Made by a program: the position numbers and the translations under genes
Part shown: positions 1-6,631 of the stretch, in pieces
Layout: each line of letters opens with the position of its first letter
Position numbering within the stretch: position 1 is the first letter of the stretch
Notes under the pieces: model-generated
Database searches by the model: none
Told to the model about the DNA's origin: nothing
The model's input: the letters and a program-made list of their open reading frames with translations, nothing else
NCBI GenBank assembly: GCA_028868235.1
Contig: JAGWUW010000152.1
Location: 1-6,631 of the forward strand
DNA length: 6,631 nucleotides
Source of the DNA: Betaproteobacteria bacterium
GTDB taxonomy: Bacteria > Pseudomonadota > Gammaproteobacteria > Burkholderiales > Rhodocyclaceae
Direction: 5' to 3'

Positions 1-805
1 CTTTGAGATCGCTCTTACGAACCTTATCCGGCAGTTTTTTATTCTCTTCCAAGGCTGCCTTCGAAAACTCGAAAGGCAGGTCATGCTTGCGCAGGGCAAT
101 CTCGATCTCCATACCAGGGTCGGCGTAGTTGCCGAGCACCTCGATAATCTTACCGATCGGCTGAGAGAATTTGCTCGGCTGCTCGATGATCTCAACCATC
201 ACCACCTGCCCGGACTGCGGCTTGTCCTTCGCTTTCTTCTCCGGCGGCACCAGGATGTCCTGCGAAATGCGCTTATTTTCCGGCACAACGACCACTACAC
301 CATGCTCGACGAAAACCCGGCCAACCACCCGCGTATTCACCCGCTCCGTCACTTCGACGATGCTGCCCTCCGGGCGTCCCTTGCGATCGATGCCAACCAC
401 CCTGACCAGCGCCCGGTCACCGTGCAGTACCTTGCCCATCTGGTGCTGGTCGAGAAAAATGTCGGCAGTGCCGTCATCGGGAATCAGGAAACCAAAGCCA
501 TCCGGATGGCCCTGAATCTTTCCCGGCGTCAAACTGGCCCGCTCGGGCAGGATATAGGCGCCCTTGCGGTTGCGCATCAACTGGCCTTCGCGCTCCATGG
601 CACCCAGGCGGCGCTGAAACATTTCGCGCTCGCTGCCGGCGATATCAAGCAACTCAGTCAATTCGATAAAACTGAGCGGTCGCCCCTCGTCAGCCAAGAT
701 CTGCGAAACGTACTCGCGCGACGGCAGCGGGAAGTCGTAGCGCGCCGACTCGCGCTCGAAAAAGGGATCGGCCCGGCGGGCCTTGGACAGCTTCTTCCTT
801 GACAT
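1..805 (-). CDS. rnr: Ribonuclease R, N-terminal part (runs off the window)
   Basis: The first 268 codons are open without interruption and continue past position 1. The protein is a processive 3'-5' exoribonuclease that degrades structured RNA (family knowledge). Visible parts in order: a basic start (MSRKKLSKARR), a winged-helix-like region at about residues 28-85, a first cold-shock/OB domain at about 92-155 (GKIQGHPDGFGFLIPDD at 95-111, then DIFL and HGDRALVRV), and a second OB region at about 160-245 (RISQDILVPP, GQVVMVEI, GDPGMEIE-like end). The catalytic RNB domain and C-terminal S1 domain lie outside the window, since E. coli RNase R is about 813 residues. The start is ATG at 805-803, preceded by GAGGA (820-816) with 10 nt spacing. 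No promoter is obvious close to the gene, and its start region is shared with the promoter of the divergent tRNA gene. Confidence 0.95.
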   Translation of the reverse strand, partial: MSRKKLSKARRADPFFERESARYDFPLPSREYVSQILADEGRPLSFIELTELLDIAGSEREMFQRRLGAMEREGQLMRNRKGAYILPERASLTPGKIQGHPDGFGFLIPDDGTADIFLDQHQMGKVLHGDRALVRVVGIDRKGRPEGSIVEVTERVNTRVVGRVFVEHGVVVVVPENKRISQDILVPPEKKAKDKPQSGQVVMVEIIEQPSKFSQPIGKIIEVLGNYADPGMEIEIALRKHDLPFEFSKAALEENKKLPDKVRKSDLK

Positions 806-826
806 TAACGGTATTTCCTCTAGAAT
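799..826 (+). promoter_or_regulatory. Sigma-70-type promoter of tRNA-Leu copy 1
   Basis: A perfect -35 TTGACA (799-804), a 16 nt spacer and a -10 TAGAAT (821-826, 5 of 6 consensus) end 20 nt before the mature tRNA. A GC-rich discriminator (GCGCGC, 828-833) follows the -10, as in many stable-RNA promoters. The -35 covers the first codons of rnr on the other strand, and the spacer contains the rnr ribosome-binding site. Confidence 0.85.
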
Positions 827-845
827 GCGCGCTCTTCGCACCTGT

Positions 846-930
<85 letters not shown>

Positions 931-943
931 GCGATTTTGATTG

Positions 944-971
944 AAGGCTTCGAGTTATCGAAGCCTTTTTT
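944..971 (+). terminator. Intrinsic terminator of tRNA-Leu copy 1
   Basis: The stem AAGGCTTCGA / TCGAAGCCTT (core GGCTTCGA/TCGAAGCC) has loop GTTA and ends in a run of six T (966-971), 14 nt after the CCA end. A second small hairpin (TTCGGC-TTCC-GCCGAA, 975-990) follows without a T-run. Confidence 0.9.
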
Positions 972-1054
972 CTTTTCGGCTTCCGCCGAAGGTCTGGGCG
1001 AATTGTCTCACAGCCTCCGCAAAAATCCCGAATGCAATCTCGGCACAAAAAATA

Positions 1055-1082
1055 TTTACAGCGGGCGAAAATCATGTAAAAT
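1055..1082 (+). promoter_or_regulatory. Sigma-70-type promoter of tRNA-Leu copy 2
   Basis: The -35 TTTACA (1055-1060), a 16 nt spacer and the -10 TAAAAT (1077-1082) end 20 nt before the tRNA, the same geometry as copy 1. The -10 and discriminator belong to the duplicated unit. The spacer and -35 are unrelated to those of copy 1, so this upstream half was acquired or already present at the insertion point. Confidence 0.8.
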
Positions 1083-1101
1083 GCGCGCTCTTCGCATCTG
1101 T

Positions 1102-1186
<85 letters not shown>

Positions 1187-1198
1187 GCGATTTTATTG

Positions 1199-1227
1199 AA
1201 GGCTTCGAGTGATCGAAGCCTTTTTTT
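1199..1227 (+). terminator. Intrinsic terminator of tRNA-Leu copy 2
   Basis: Stem GGCTTCGA (1201-1208), loop GTGA, stem TCGAAGCC (1213-1220), then seven T. Apart from one loop base it is the same hairpin as at 944-971. Confidence 0.9.
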
Positions 1228-1360
1228 GTTTATGCCTTCAGCTTTTCTACGCTGTCAGCAGCGTTAACAATTACTAACAGAAGCGTACACGGCAGCAGTA
1301 ATCACCTCTCCGACATGATGGGTTATTCGGCTTGTCCCAACGACAATTACGAGCTGAATC
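1228..1360. other. Intergenic spacer without a recognised gene
   Basis: No coding sequence is supported here. It contains one short perfect hairpin, ACGCTG-TCAG-CAGCGT (1249-1264), with no T-run on either strand, so it is not a convincing terminator. No strong promoter for the downstream pseudogene is visible. A GAG (1351-1353) near the lost start is at best the remains of a ribosome-binding site. Confidence 0.5.
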
Positions 1361-1668
1361 ATTAAAAGACTGCTACCCACTGCTTAGCGGCCGCCCTTGC
1401 CATGACTGTCACCCTGTCCGCGCAGGCCGACTGGGAGCGTCATAGCGACCTCCGCCCTCCGATGCCGGTGTACGAGCACCATCGAGGTGGCAGTTGGGTC
1501 GGTCCAGTTGCCGCGCTAGCCATCGCCGGTATGGCAATTGGTGCAGCCGCCTTCAGCAATGCTTACGCCCCGCCTGCACGCGTCTGGTAATACTGTGACT
1601 CTTCCGGCCAGTATTACCCCTACACGAATGCCTGCCCGGAAGGTTGGCAGGGTGTGCCTGCCCCCTGA
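1361..1668 (+). pseudogene. Decayed gene for a small secreted Gly-rich protein
   Basis: Three lesions can be read. First, the expected start is ATT (1361-1363) instead of ATG. Second, ATT opens a good signal peptide (x-KRLLPTA) that hits TAG at 1385 unless one base is restored near 1384. After that shift the frame continues LAAALAMTVTLSAQA, a normal signal-peptide core and cleavage site. Third, after the mature part (DWERHSDLRPPMPVYEHHRGG, then the glycine-zipper-like AALAIAGMAIGAAAFSNAY), a TAA at 1588-1590 interrupts the frame. The same frame resumes with YCDSSGQYYPYTNACPEGW and ends at TGA 1666-1668. The C-terminal YC...YYP...C.EGW pattern resembles small envelope proteins of betaproteobacteria, from memory; the function is unknown. 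The longest intact stretch (ATG 1402 to TAA 1590, 62 codons) would lack the basic signal-peptide start. A sequencing error could explain one lesion but hardly all three. Confidence 0.75.
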
Positions 1669-1695
1669 AAACAAAACGGACCCTACCGGGCCCGT
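1668..1695 (-). terminator. Intrinsic terminator after purA
   Basis: Read on the minus strand: ACGGGCCC (1695-1688), loop GGTA, GGGTCCGT (1683-1676), an 8 bp stem with one G-U pair, followed by TTTTGTTTT. It begins 27 nt past the purA stop and closes the hflK-to-purA transcription unit. It abuts the stop codon of the plus-strand pseudogene. Confidence 0.85.
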
Positions 1696-1722
1696 TGTTC
1701 ATTGCAGCGGATCAAATGCCGA

Positions 1723-3030
1723 TTACTTGAACGGATGCTGCTTGAGAATGGTCTCGTCTCGCTCCGGGCCTGTCGACACGATAGCGATCGGTACTTCGCA
1801 GAGTTGCTCCAAGCGATTCAGATAGGCCTGGGCATTGACCGGCAAGTCCTCCCAACGCTTGACACGGAAGGTGGTGCCTTCCCAACCCGGCATTGTTTCG
1901 TAAATGGGCACACAACGCGCTACATCGTCGGCACCGATCGGCAGCAGATCGACCACCTTATCACCCAACTGGTAGCCTGTGCAGATCTTGATCTCCTTCA
2001 GGCCATCCAGTACGTCGAGCTTGGTAATGCACAGACCGGTCAAGCCGTTGATCCGGGCCGAGCGACGCAGCAGGGCAGCATCGAACCAGCCGCAACGGCG
2101 CTTGCGACCGGTCACTGTACCAAATTCCTTGCCGACGCTGAACATCTGGTGGCCCGGCGTACCTTCGGTATCGATATCCAGCTCGCTCGGGAAAGGACCA
2201 CCGCCAACACGCGTGCAGTAAGCCTTAGTGATGCCCAGCACGTAATGCAGCATGCCGGGTCCAATACCGGCACCCGCCGCAGCTTGGCCAGCCACGCAAT
2301 TGGAGGAGGTGACGAACGGATAGGTGCCGTGGTCAATATCGAGCAGAGTGCCCTGAGCACCCTCGAACAACATGTTCTGTCCAGCCTTGTTGGCGTCGTA
2401 GAGTGCGGCAGACACGTCGACAACCAGCGGCTTGATGTATTCGGCATCGGCCATCGCCTGATCGTAGACCATCTGGAAATCAACCGGATCGGCCTTAAAA
2501 TACTGGGTCAGGACAAAATTATGGTACTCGAGGACTTCCTTGAGCTTCTCGGCGAAACGCTCCGGATGGAACAGGTCATAGACACGCAAGCCGCGGCGGG
2601 AAACCTTGTCTTCGTAGGTCGGGCCAATACCCTTGCCGGTCGTGCCGATCTTCTTGTCGCTGCACTTGGCATTTTCGCGCGCCTTGTCGATGGCCGAGTG
2701 GTACGGCAAGATAATCGGGCATCCAGGGCTGATCTTCAGGCGCGAGCGGACGTCGATGCCCCCCTTTTCCAGTTCAGCAATTTCGGAAATCAGGTGATGG
2801 ATGTCTAGAACGACACCGTTACCGATGTAGCAATCTACACCGTCGCGTACAATCCCCGACGGCACCAGATTCAGCTTGTACACGTTGTCGCCAACAACCA
2901 GCGTATGGCCGGCATTGTGGCCGCCTTGGAAACGCACGACACCACTAGCGTGATCGGTCAGCCAGTCGACGATTTTACCTTTACCCTCGTCGCCCCACTG
3001 AGTGCCCACCACGATGACATTCTTGGCCAT
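1723..3030 (-). CDS. purA: Adenylosuccinate synthetase
   Basis: Cytosolic enzyme joining IMP and aspartate with GTP hydrolysis to give adenylosuccinate, the first committed step to AMP. The 435 residues match the family (432 in E. coli). Signatures in order: the phosphate loop GDEGKGK (13-19) with catalytic Asp14, [10 protein letters not shown] (34-43) with catalytic His42, [13 protein letters not shown] (130-142), [22 protein letters not shown] mid-protein, [10 protein letters not shown] (308-317), the guanine-binding TKLD (336-339) and [10 protein letters not shown] near the C-terminus. No key residue is missing. The start ATG (3030-3028) lies 3 nt past the hisZ stop. Its ribosome-binding site GAGGA (3042-3038) overlaps the last hisZ codons, so the two genes are probably translated in concert. 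Last gene of the operon. Confidence 0.98.
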   Translation of the reverse strand: MAKNVIVVGTQWGDEGKGKIVDWLTDHASGVVRFQGGHNAGHTLVVGDNVYKLNLVPSGIVRDGVDCYIGNGVVLDIHHLISEIAELEKGGIDVRSRLKISPGCPIILPYHSAIDKARENAKCSDKKIGTTGKGIGPTYEDKVSRRGLRVYDLFHPERFAEKLKEVLEYHNFVLTQYFKADPVDFQMVYDQAMADAEYIKPLVVDVSAALYDANKAGQNMLFEGAQGTLLDIDHGTYPFVTSSNCVAGQAAAGAGIGPGMLHYVLGITKAYCTRVGGGPFPSELDIDTEGTPGHQMFSVGKEFGTVTGRKRRCGWFDAALLRRSARINGLTGLCITKLDVLDGLKEIKICTGYQLGDKVVDLLPIGADDVARCVPIYETMPGWEGTTFRVKRWEDLPVNAQAYLNRLEQLCEVPIAIVSTGPERDETILKQHPFK

Positions 3031-3033
3031 TTT

Positions 3034-4188
3034 TTAGTCCTCTTGTATTGCTTCGATAATCCAGTGTTCGCCGACCAACACCAATTTGCGGTCGCAGAAC
3101 GGTCCTTCACACGCTGTTTCGCCCGGTAGAAGCTCAACGACGATCTCGCCCTGATCGCGCAGGATGGCGATTTGCGCAGCCAGTCGAGGATCCCTGCCAA
3201 CGTGCGGTGCCAGAATGGCGCCGGCGCCCTTTGCGGCTGGCACTAGGCGTGCGACTTCGCGCAGGTCCATCGAGAACCCCGTAGCGGGACGAGCCCGTCC
3301 GAACGCCTTGCCAGCCCCATCGTACCGCCCGCCAAGGGTGATCGCTGCCGGGTAGCCGTCACAATAGGCCGCAAAAACCACCCCATTGTGATAGTGGTAG
3401 CCACGTAAATCAGAGAGATCGATTGAGAACGGCAACTCCGGCGCTCCTGCCAGTAAATGACGCAGGCCATCCAGTGCCGCGCTGATCGCCGGCAACTGGG
3501 GCAATTCAGCTGCCGCACGGTCAAGAACCTCGGTGCCGCCATAAAGTTGCGGCAACCGCTGCAGTGCCTCGCGATAGGGAGATGGGACGTCGGCACAGGC
3601 GTCGACCAGCCCCGGCACATCCTTGGTCTGGAGCAGACTGAGCAGGTTTTCCTCGCACTCCTGCGGCAGGCCGGCCGCCTCGGCGAGAGCGCGGAAAATA
3701 CCAACGTGCCCCAAATCGATGCGGCTGAGCGGCAGCTTGATTTTGTCGAAGGCACCCGCCATCAGGCGAACTACCTCCAAATCGGCGGCGATGCCGGCAT
3801 AACCGTAGAGTTCAGCGCCGATCTGCAGTGGTTCGCGGCTGGCGGAAATCGTCGCTGGCAGAGTGTGCAGCACGCTGTCGCAGTAGCACAGACGGGTGAC
3901 ACCTTGGTGGTTGAGCAGATGGGCATCGATACGTGCGGCCTGCGGCGTGATATCGGCGCGGACGCCCAGCGTCCGTCCGGAGAGCTGGTCGACCAGCTTG
4001 AAGGTACGCAGGTTGAGATCCTGTCCAGTACCAGTCAATAGCGAATCAAGGTACTCCAGCATCGGTGGCATGACTAACTCGAAGCCATGGCTGCAGAAGT
4101 GGTCAAGCACCGTACGGCGCAAACGCTCGATGCGAGATGCCTCTACGGGCAGTGCATCGGCCAAGTATTCAGGTAGCAGCCAATTCAT
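3034..4188 (-). CDS. hisZ: ATP phosphoribosyltransferase regulatory subunit HisZ
   Basis: A catalytically inactive paralogue of histidyl-tRNA synthetase. It binds the short form of HisG to make the active ATP phosphoribosyltransferase, which condenses ATP with PRPP in the first step of histidine synthesis, and mediates histidine feedback (family knowledge). The 384 residues cover only the class II synthetase core, with no anticodon-binding domain, which separates it from HisS. Visible motifs: [11 protein letters not shown] (77-87, motif 2 region), [12 protein letters not shown] (118-129), [14 protein letters not shown] (262-275) and LGGRYDG (285-291), running into a motif 3-like [10 protein letters not shown] (300-309). 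ATG 4188-4186 overlaps the preceding stop by 4 nt (ATGA). No Shine-Dalgarno sequence is apparent before it, which suggests translational coupling. No hisG is in the window, so the partner must be encoded elsewhere. Confidence 0.95.
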   Translation of the reverse strand: MNWLLPEYLADALPVEASRIERLRRTVLDHFCSHGFELVMPPMLEYLDSLLTGTGQDLNLRTFKLVDQLSGRTLGVRADITPQAARIDAHLLNHQGVTRLCYCDSVLHTLPATISASREPLQIGAELYGYAGIAADLEVVRLMAGAFDKIKLPLSRIDLGHVGIFRALAEAAGLPQECEENLLSLLQTKDVPGLVDACADVPSPYREALQRLPQLYGGTEVLDRAAAELPQLPAISAALDGLRHLLAGAPELPFSIDLSDLRGYHYHNGVVFAAYCDGYPAAITLGGRYDGAGKAFGRARPATGFSMDLREVARLVPAAKGAGAILAPHVGRDPRLAAQIAILRDQGEIVVELLPGETACEGPFCDRKLVLVGEHWIIEAIQED

Positions 4189-4370
4189 GAGAAAAGCATC
4201 AGAAGGATCAGGCCGATCAGCATCGACGTCAGGCCGACGAAGCGAATCTGCCCATCCGAAAATTGAATGAGACGGCGAAAGGTTTCACGCCAGGCCGCTG
4301 GCGCGATGAAGGGCATGGCGCCTTCGAGCACCAGCATCAGCGCGAAGGCGAGGAGAAGCGTGGAAGTCAT
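4185..4370 (-). CDS. DUF2065 (YjeT-type) small inner-membrane protein
   Basis: A 61-residue protein with two predicted membrane helices, at about 4-23 ([20 protein letters not shown]) and 44-60 ([17 protein letters not shown]). They are joined by a short basic stretch, [19 protein letters not shown], that fits the DUF2065 pattern. The function of this family is not established. E. coli yjeT occupies the same place after hflC, which supports the call and suggests a role near the HflKC/FtsH complex (inference). It overlaps hflC by 4 nt at its start (ATGA, 4370-4367) and hisZ by 4 nt at its end. A weak AAGGG just before the ATG lies in the last hflC codons. Confidence 0.88.
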   Translation of the reverse strand: MTSTLLLAFALMLVLEGAMPFIAPAAWRETFRRLIQFSDGQIRFVGLTSMLIGLILLMLFS

Positions 4371-5254
4371 TTTCCCTTGTCGTTTCCACGCCCGGCACTC
4401 TTCATGTACTTGAAGAATTCGGAACTCGGCTCGACTACCAGCACATCGCCCTTGTTTTTGAAGCTACCCCGGTAGGCTTCCAGGCTGCGATAGAAGGCGT
4501 AGAACTCGGGATTCTGGCCAAAGGCTTGGGCATAGATACTGGTTGCCTTGGCGTCACCCTCACCCTTGATTTTCTGTGCGTCGCGATAGGCCTCGGCGAT
4601 AATGATCTCACGCTGGCGGTCAGCGTCGGCACGAATTTTCTCGGCTTCGGCGGAACCTTCGGAACGCAGTTCGTTGGCCACCCGCTTACGCTCGGCTTCC
4701 ATACGGCGATACACCGCTTCACTGACTTCGGTCGGCAATTCGACGCGCTTCAGACGAACATCGACGATCTGGACACCGATTTTGCGCGCATCAGCATCGG
4801 CCTTTTCACGCATCTTGTCCATGATCTTCTCACGTTCGCCGGAGACAACATCATGCACGGTACGCTTGCCGAATTCCTCGCGCAGGCCGGCATTGACGGT
4901 CTGATTGAGGCGGGTCTTGGCCCGCGACTCATCGCCGCCGACAGAGATGTAATACAGCTTGGGATCGACGATGCGCCACTTGATGTAGGAATCGACCAGT
5001 ACGTTCTTTTTTTCGGACGTAATAAAGCGCTCTGGTTCGGCGTTATCCAGCGTGATGATGCGCTTCTCAAAATAGCGCACGTTCTGGACCATCGGCACTT
5101 TGAAATAGAGGCCAGGCTCGGCAATTGCGCGTTTCACTTCGCCAAGCTGGAAAACAACCGCGTACTGGCGCTGGTCAACAGTAAAAATCGACATGGCCAA
5201 GGCCACCAGCATGGCGGCGACCAAGGCGCCCAACAGATTGATGCGCGAGTTCAT
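4367..5254 (-). CDS. hflC: HflC, SPFH-family regulator of FtsH
   Basis: Partner of HflK in the large inner-membrane complex that surrounds the FtsH protease and modulates its access to membrane substrates (established for E. coli). The N-terminal anchor at about residues 6-24 (NLLGALVAAMLVALAMSIF) is followed by the diagnostic TVDQRQYAVVFQLGEV. Next come the band 7/SPFH domain and a charged helical stretch rich in Glu, Arg and Ala (RRMEAERKRVANELRSEG onward) that would form the coiled coil. The conserved end is NPEFYAFYRSLEAYR and VEPSSEFFKYMKS. The start chosen is ATG 5254-5252, giving 295 residues. It overlaps the hflK stop as TGATG and has GGGAGAG 6 nt upstream. A TTG one codon earlier (5257) is possible but would sit too close to that ribosome-binding site. 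Confidence 0.96.
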   Translation of the reverse strand: MNSRINLLGALVAAMLVALAMSIFTVDQRQYAVVFQLGEVKRAIAEPGLYFKVPMVQNVRYFEKRIITLDNAEPERFITSEKKNVLVDSYIKWRIVDPKLYYISVGGDESRAKTRLNQTVNAGLREEFGKRTVHDVVSGEREKIMDKMREKADADARKIGVQIVDVRLKRVELPTEVSEAVYRRMEAERKRVANELRSEGSAEAEKIRADADRQREIIIAEAYRDAQKIKGEGDAKATSIYAQAFGQNPEFYAFYRSLEAYRGSFKNKGDVLVVEPSSEFFKYMKSAGRGNDKGK

Positions 5255-6564
5255 CAACGGCTCTCCCGATCACGCGAACGCAACGAACCGTCGCGCGAAC
5301 TAGATGAATACGAACCACCACCGACTTTCGGTGCATTCTCCAGCTGCGGAGGAGCATCCGACGACAGGGGAGCCGACGGCCGAGCCGTCGACGGGGCCAC
5401 GGACCCATCCGGGGGCATCTGGGTAGCCGTTGCTGCGGTAGTCGCCTGCATCAGCTTGTCAAGCGGCAGGTAGAGTAAATTGCCCTGGCCCTTGGCATCG
5501 ACCAGTACTTTGCTCGTATTGGCATAAATCTGCTGCATGGTATCCAGATACATACGCTGGCGGGTTACCTCAGGTGCCTTGGAATACTCGGCTACAACCT
5601 GTTTGAAGCGCGACGCATCACCCTCGGCAGATGAAATTACGCGCTGCTTGTAACCGTCGGCTTCCTGCAGGAGGCGGGCAGCCGTACCCTTGGCCTTCGG
5701 AATGACGTCGTTGGCGTAAGCTTGACCTTCGTTTTTCTGACGTTCGCGGTCCTGGCCGGCCTTAACTGCGTCATCGAAAGCCGCTTGGACTTGTTCAGGC
5801 GGCTGGGCATTCTGCATTGTAACCTTGGAAATCAGGATGCCGCTCTGGTAGCGGTCAAGAATATCCTGCATCAATTTTGCCGCCTGGGTAGCGATCTGCT
5901 CGCGACCTTCGTACAGCACGTAGTCCATCTTGCTCTTGCCGACGATCTCACGGACCGCCGTTTCAGCTGCTCCCATTACCGCATCATCGGGGTTGCGGTT
6001 GTTGAACAGGTACTCCACCGGATCTTTCAGGATGTACTGCACGGCAAACTGAATGTTCACGATGTTTTCGTCGTCGGTGAGCATCAGCGCTTCCTTGAGG
6101 ACCTTGTTGCGCTCGCTGCCGCGATAACCGATTTCAATGGTCCGCACCCCGGTTAGATTGACCAGTTCGTGCGACTGGATCGGATAGGGCAAACGCCAGC
6201 GTAACCCAGGTTCGGTAGCCTCCTTGAAGCTACCGAATTGGAGAACCAAGCCTCGTTGTGAAGCATCGACGATATAAAAACCGGAGGCCAGCCAGACAAT
6301 TGCTACCAGACCGAGCAACAAGCCGATACCGCCGCCGAGGAAACGGGGATTGAAATCGATCTGCGGCATACGCGGACCATCACCACCACCATTGCCACCA
6401 CCACTCCGCCGGTTGCCGAACATACCGCTCAGCTTGCGGTTAAAGTCACGCCAGAGATCTTCCAGATCAGGAGGACCGTCACTTGGACGACGCTGACCGT
6501 TGTTGCCCGGCTTGTCACCATCATCGCCACCACGGTTACCCCACTGCGGGTCATTGAGTGACAT
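5254..6564 (-). CDS. hflK: HflK, SPFH-family regulator of FtsH
   Basis: Membrane subunit paired with HflC in the FtsH-regulating complex. The 436 residues compare with 419 in E. coli. Order: a soluble N-terminus beginning MSLNDPQWGNRGG, the family hallmark PPDLEDLWRDFNRKLSGMFG (31-50), a Gly-rich linker (GGGNGGGDG, about 55-63), one membrane helix at about 77-97, then YIVDASQRGLVLQFGSF leading the SPFH domain. After a helical region (EVTRQRMYLDTMQQIYANTSKVLVD) there is a long polar tail, rich first in Thr/Ala/Pro/Ser and ending in alternating Arg and Ser (RDGSLRSRDRESR). ATG 6564 was chosen because it gives the usual MSLNDPQW start and has AGG (6574-6572) 7 nt upstream. An in-frame ATG at 6588 would add eight atypical residues. 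Confidence 0.96.
   Translation of the reverse strand: MSLNDPQWGNRGGDDGDKPGNNGQRRPSDGPPDLEDLWRDFNRKLSGMFGNRRSGGGNGGGDGPRMPQIDFNPRFLGGGIGLLLGLVAIVWLASGFYIVDASQRGLVLQFGSFKEATEPGLRWRLPYPIQSHELVNLTGVRTIEIGYRGSERNKVLKEALMLTDDENIVNIQFAVQYILKDPVEYLFNNRNPDDAVMGAAETAVREIVGKSKMDYVLYEGREQIATQAAKLMQDILDRYQSGILISKVTMQNAQPPEQVQAAFDDAVKAGQDRERQKNEGQAYANDVIPKAKGTAARLLQEADGYKQRVISSAEGDASRFKQVVAEYSKAPEVTRQRMYLDTMQQIYANTSKVLVDAKGQGNLLYLPLDKLMQATTAATATQMPPDGSVAPSTARPSAPLSSDAPPQLENAPKVGGGSYSSSSRDGSLRSRDRESR
5261..5267 (-). promoter_or_regulatory. Ribosome-binding site of hflC
   Basis: GGGAGAG inside the last hflK codons lies 6 nt before the ATG at 5254 and only 3 nt before the alternative TTG at 5257. It therefore favours the ATG. 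Confidence 0.7.
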
Positions 6565-6631
6565 GAAAATACCTATGGTCGGAATCATGAATATTGGGGA
6601 TTCAATTAATGTAGTCGTTTTGAGCTTCGCG
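6565..6631. other. Leader of hflK; upstream gene not resolved
   Basis: These 67 nt hold the hflK ribosome-binding site (AGG at 6574-6572) and no clear promoter. On the minus strand one frame enters from the edge and ends at TGA (about 6604-6602) after REAQNDYIN. This could be the tail of an upstream gene such as hflX, but nine residues are not enough to say. The operon promoter probably lies beyond the window. Confidence 0.3.

Noticed and set aside
83..802. 239-codon plus-strand open frame opposite rnr
   Set aside because: The minus strand encodes an uninterrupted RNase R N-terminus with OB-domain motifs, so the plus frame is a shadow.
975..990. Hairpin TTCGGC-TTCC-GCCGAA after the first tRNA terminator as a second or bidirectional terminator
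   Set aside because: No T-run follows it in either direction. The strong terminator just before it already explains transcript ending.
1249..1264. Hairpin ACGCTG-TCAG-CAGCGT as a possible terminator or operator
   Set aside because: A six-base stem with no T-run on either strand and no adjacent promoter is weak, and chance occurrence is likely.
1588..1590. TAA in the small gene as a recoded or read-through codon
   Set aside because: No recoding signal is visible, and the missing start and signal-peptide frameshift argue for ordinary decay.
1702..2808. 368-codon plus-strand open frame opposite purA
   Set aside because: It is antisense to a fully conserved purA, shows no recognisable domain and is the usual shadow of GC-rich codon use.
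4526..5473. 315-codon plus-strand open frame across hflC and the hflK end
   Set aside because: It lies antisense to two clearly conserved genes and has no family signature. It is treated as a shadow.

Overview
The window reads as a chromosomal segment of a betaproteobacterium, most likely of the Rhodocyclales (Dechloromonas/Azonexus-like). That placement is inferred from moderately high GC, the presence of HisZ (the tRNA-synthetase-like partner of short-form HisG), and the gene order. The layout resembles the E. coli hflX-hflK-hflC-yjeT-purA-nsrR-rnr cluster, but with hisZ inserted before purA, and with nsrR replaced by two tRNA genes and a decayed small gene. No phage, transposon, CRISPR or defence genes are visible.

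Right to left on the minus strand (transcription order): hflK (5254-6564), hflC (4367-5254), a 61-residue DUF2065/YjeT-type membrane protein (4185-4370), hisZ (3034-4188) and purA (1723-3030). The junctions are 1 nt overlap, 4 nt overlap, 4 nt overlap and a 3 nt gap, so this looks like one tightly coupled operon. It ends at an intrinsic terminator (1668-1695). HflK and HflC form the membrane SPFH complex that restrains the FtsH protease. HisZ is needed for the first step of histidine synthesis. PurA commits IMP to AMP.

The left part holds the 5' third of rnr (RNase R) on the minus strand, running off the window at position 1. Pointing the other way are two identical tRNA-Leu(CAG) genes (846-930 and 1102-1186), each with its own promoter and terminator. 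They arose by duplication of a unit of about 151 nt that runs from the -10 box to the terminator T-run. The promoter of the first copy lies on the ribosome-binding site and first codons of rnr.

Between the second tRNA and the purA terminator is a plus-strand pseudogene (about 1361-1668). It once encoded a small secreted, glycine-rich protein with a Cys-containing C-terminal motif. It has lost its start codon, carries a one-base frameshift in the signal peptide and has an in-frame TAA.

Most of the window is ordinary conserved core genome. The points worth a second look are the tRNA duplication with a shared breakpoint at the -10 box, the overlap of tRNA and rnr initiation signals, the legible decay of the small gene, and hisZ lodged inside the hflKC-purA operon.
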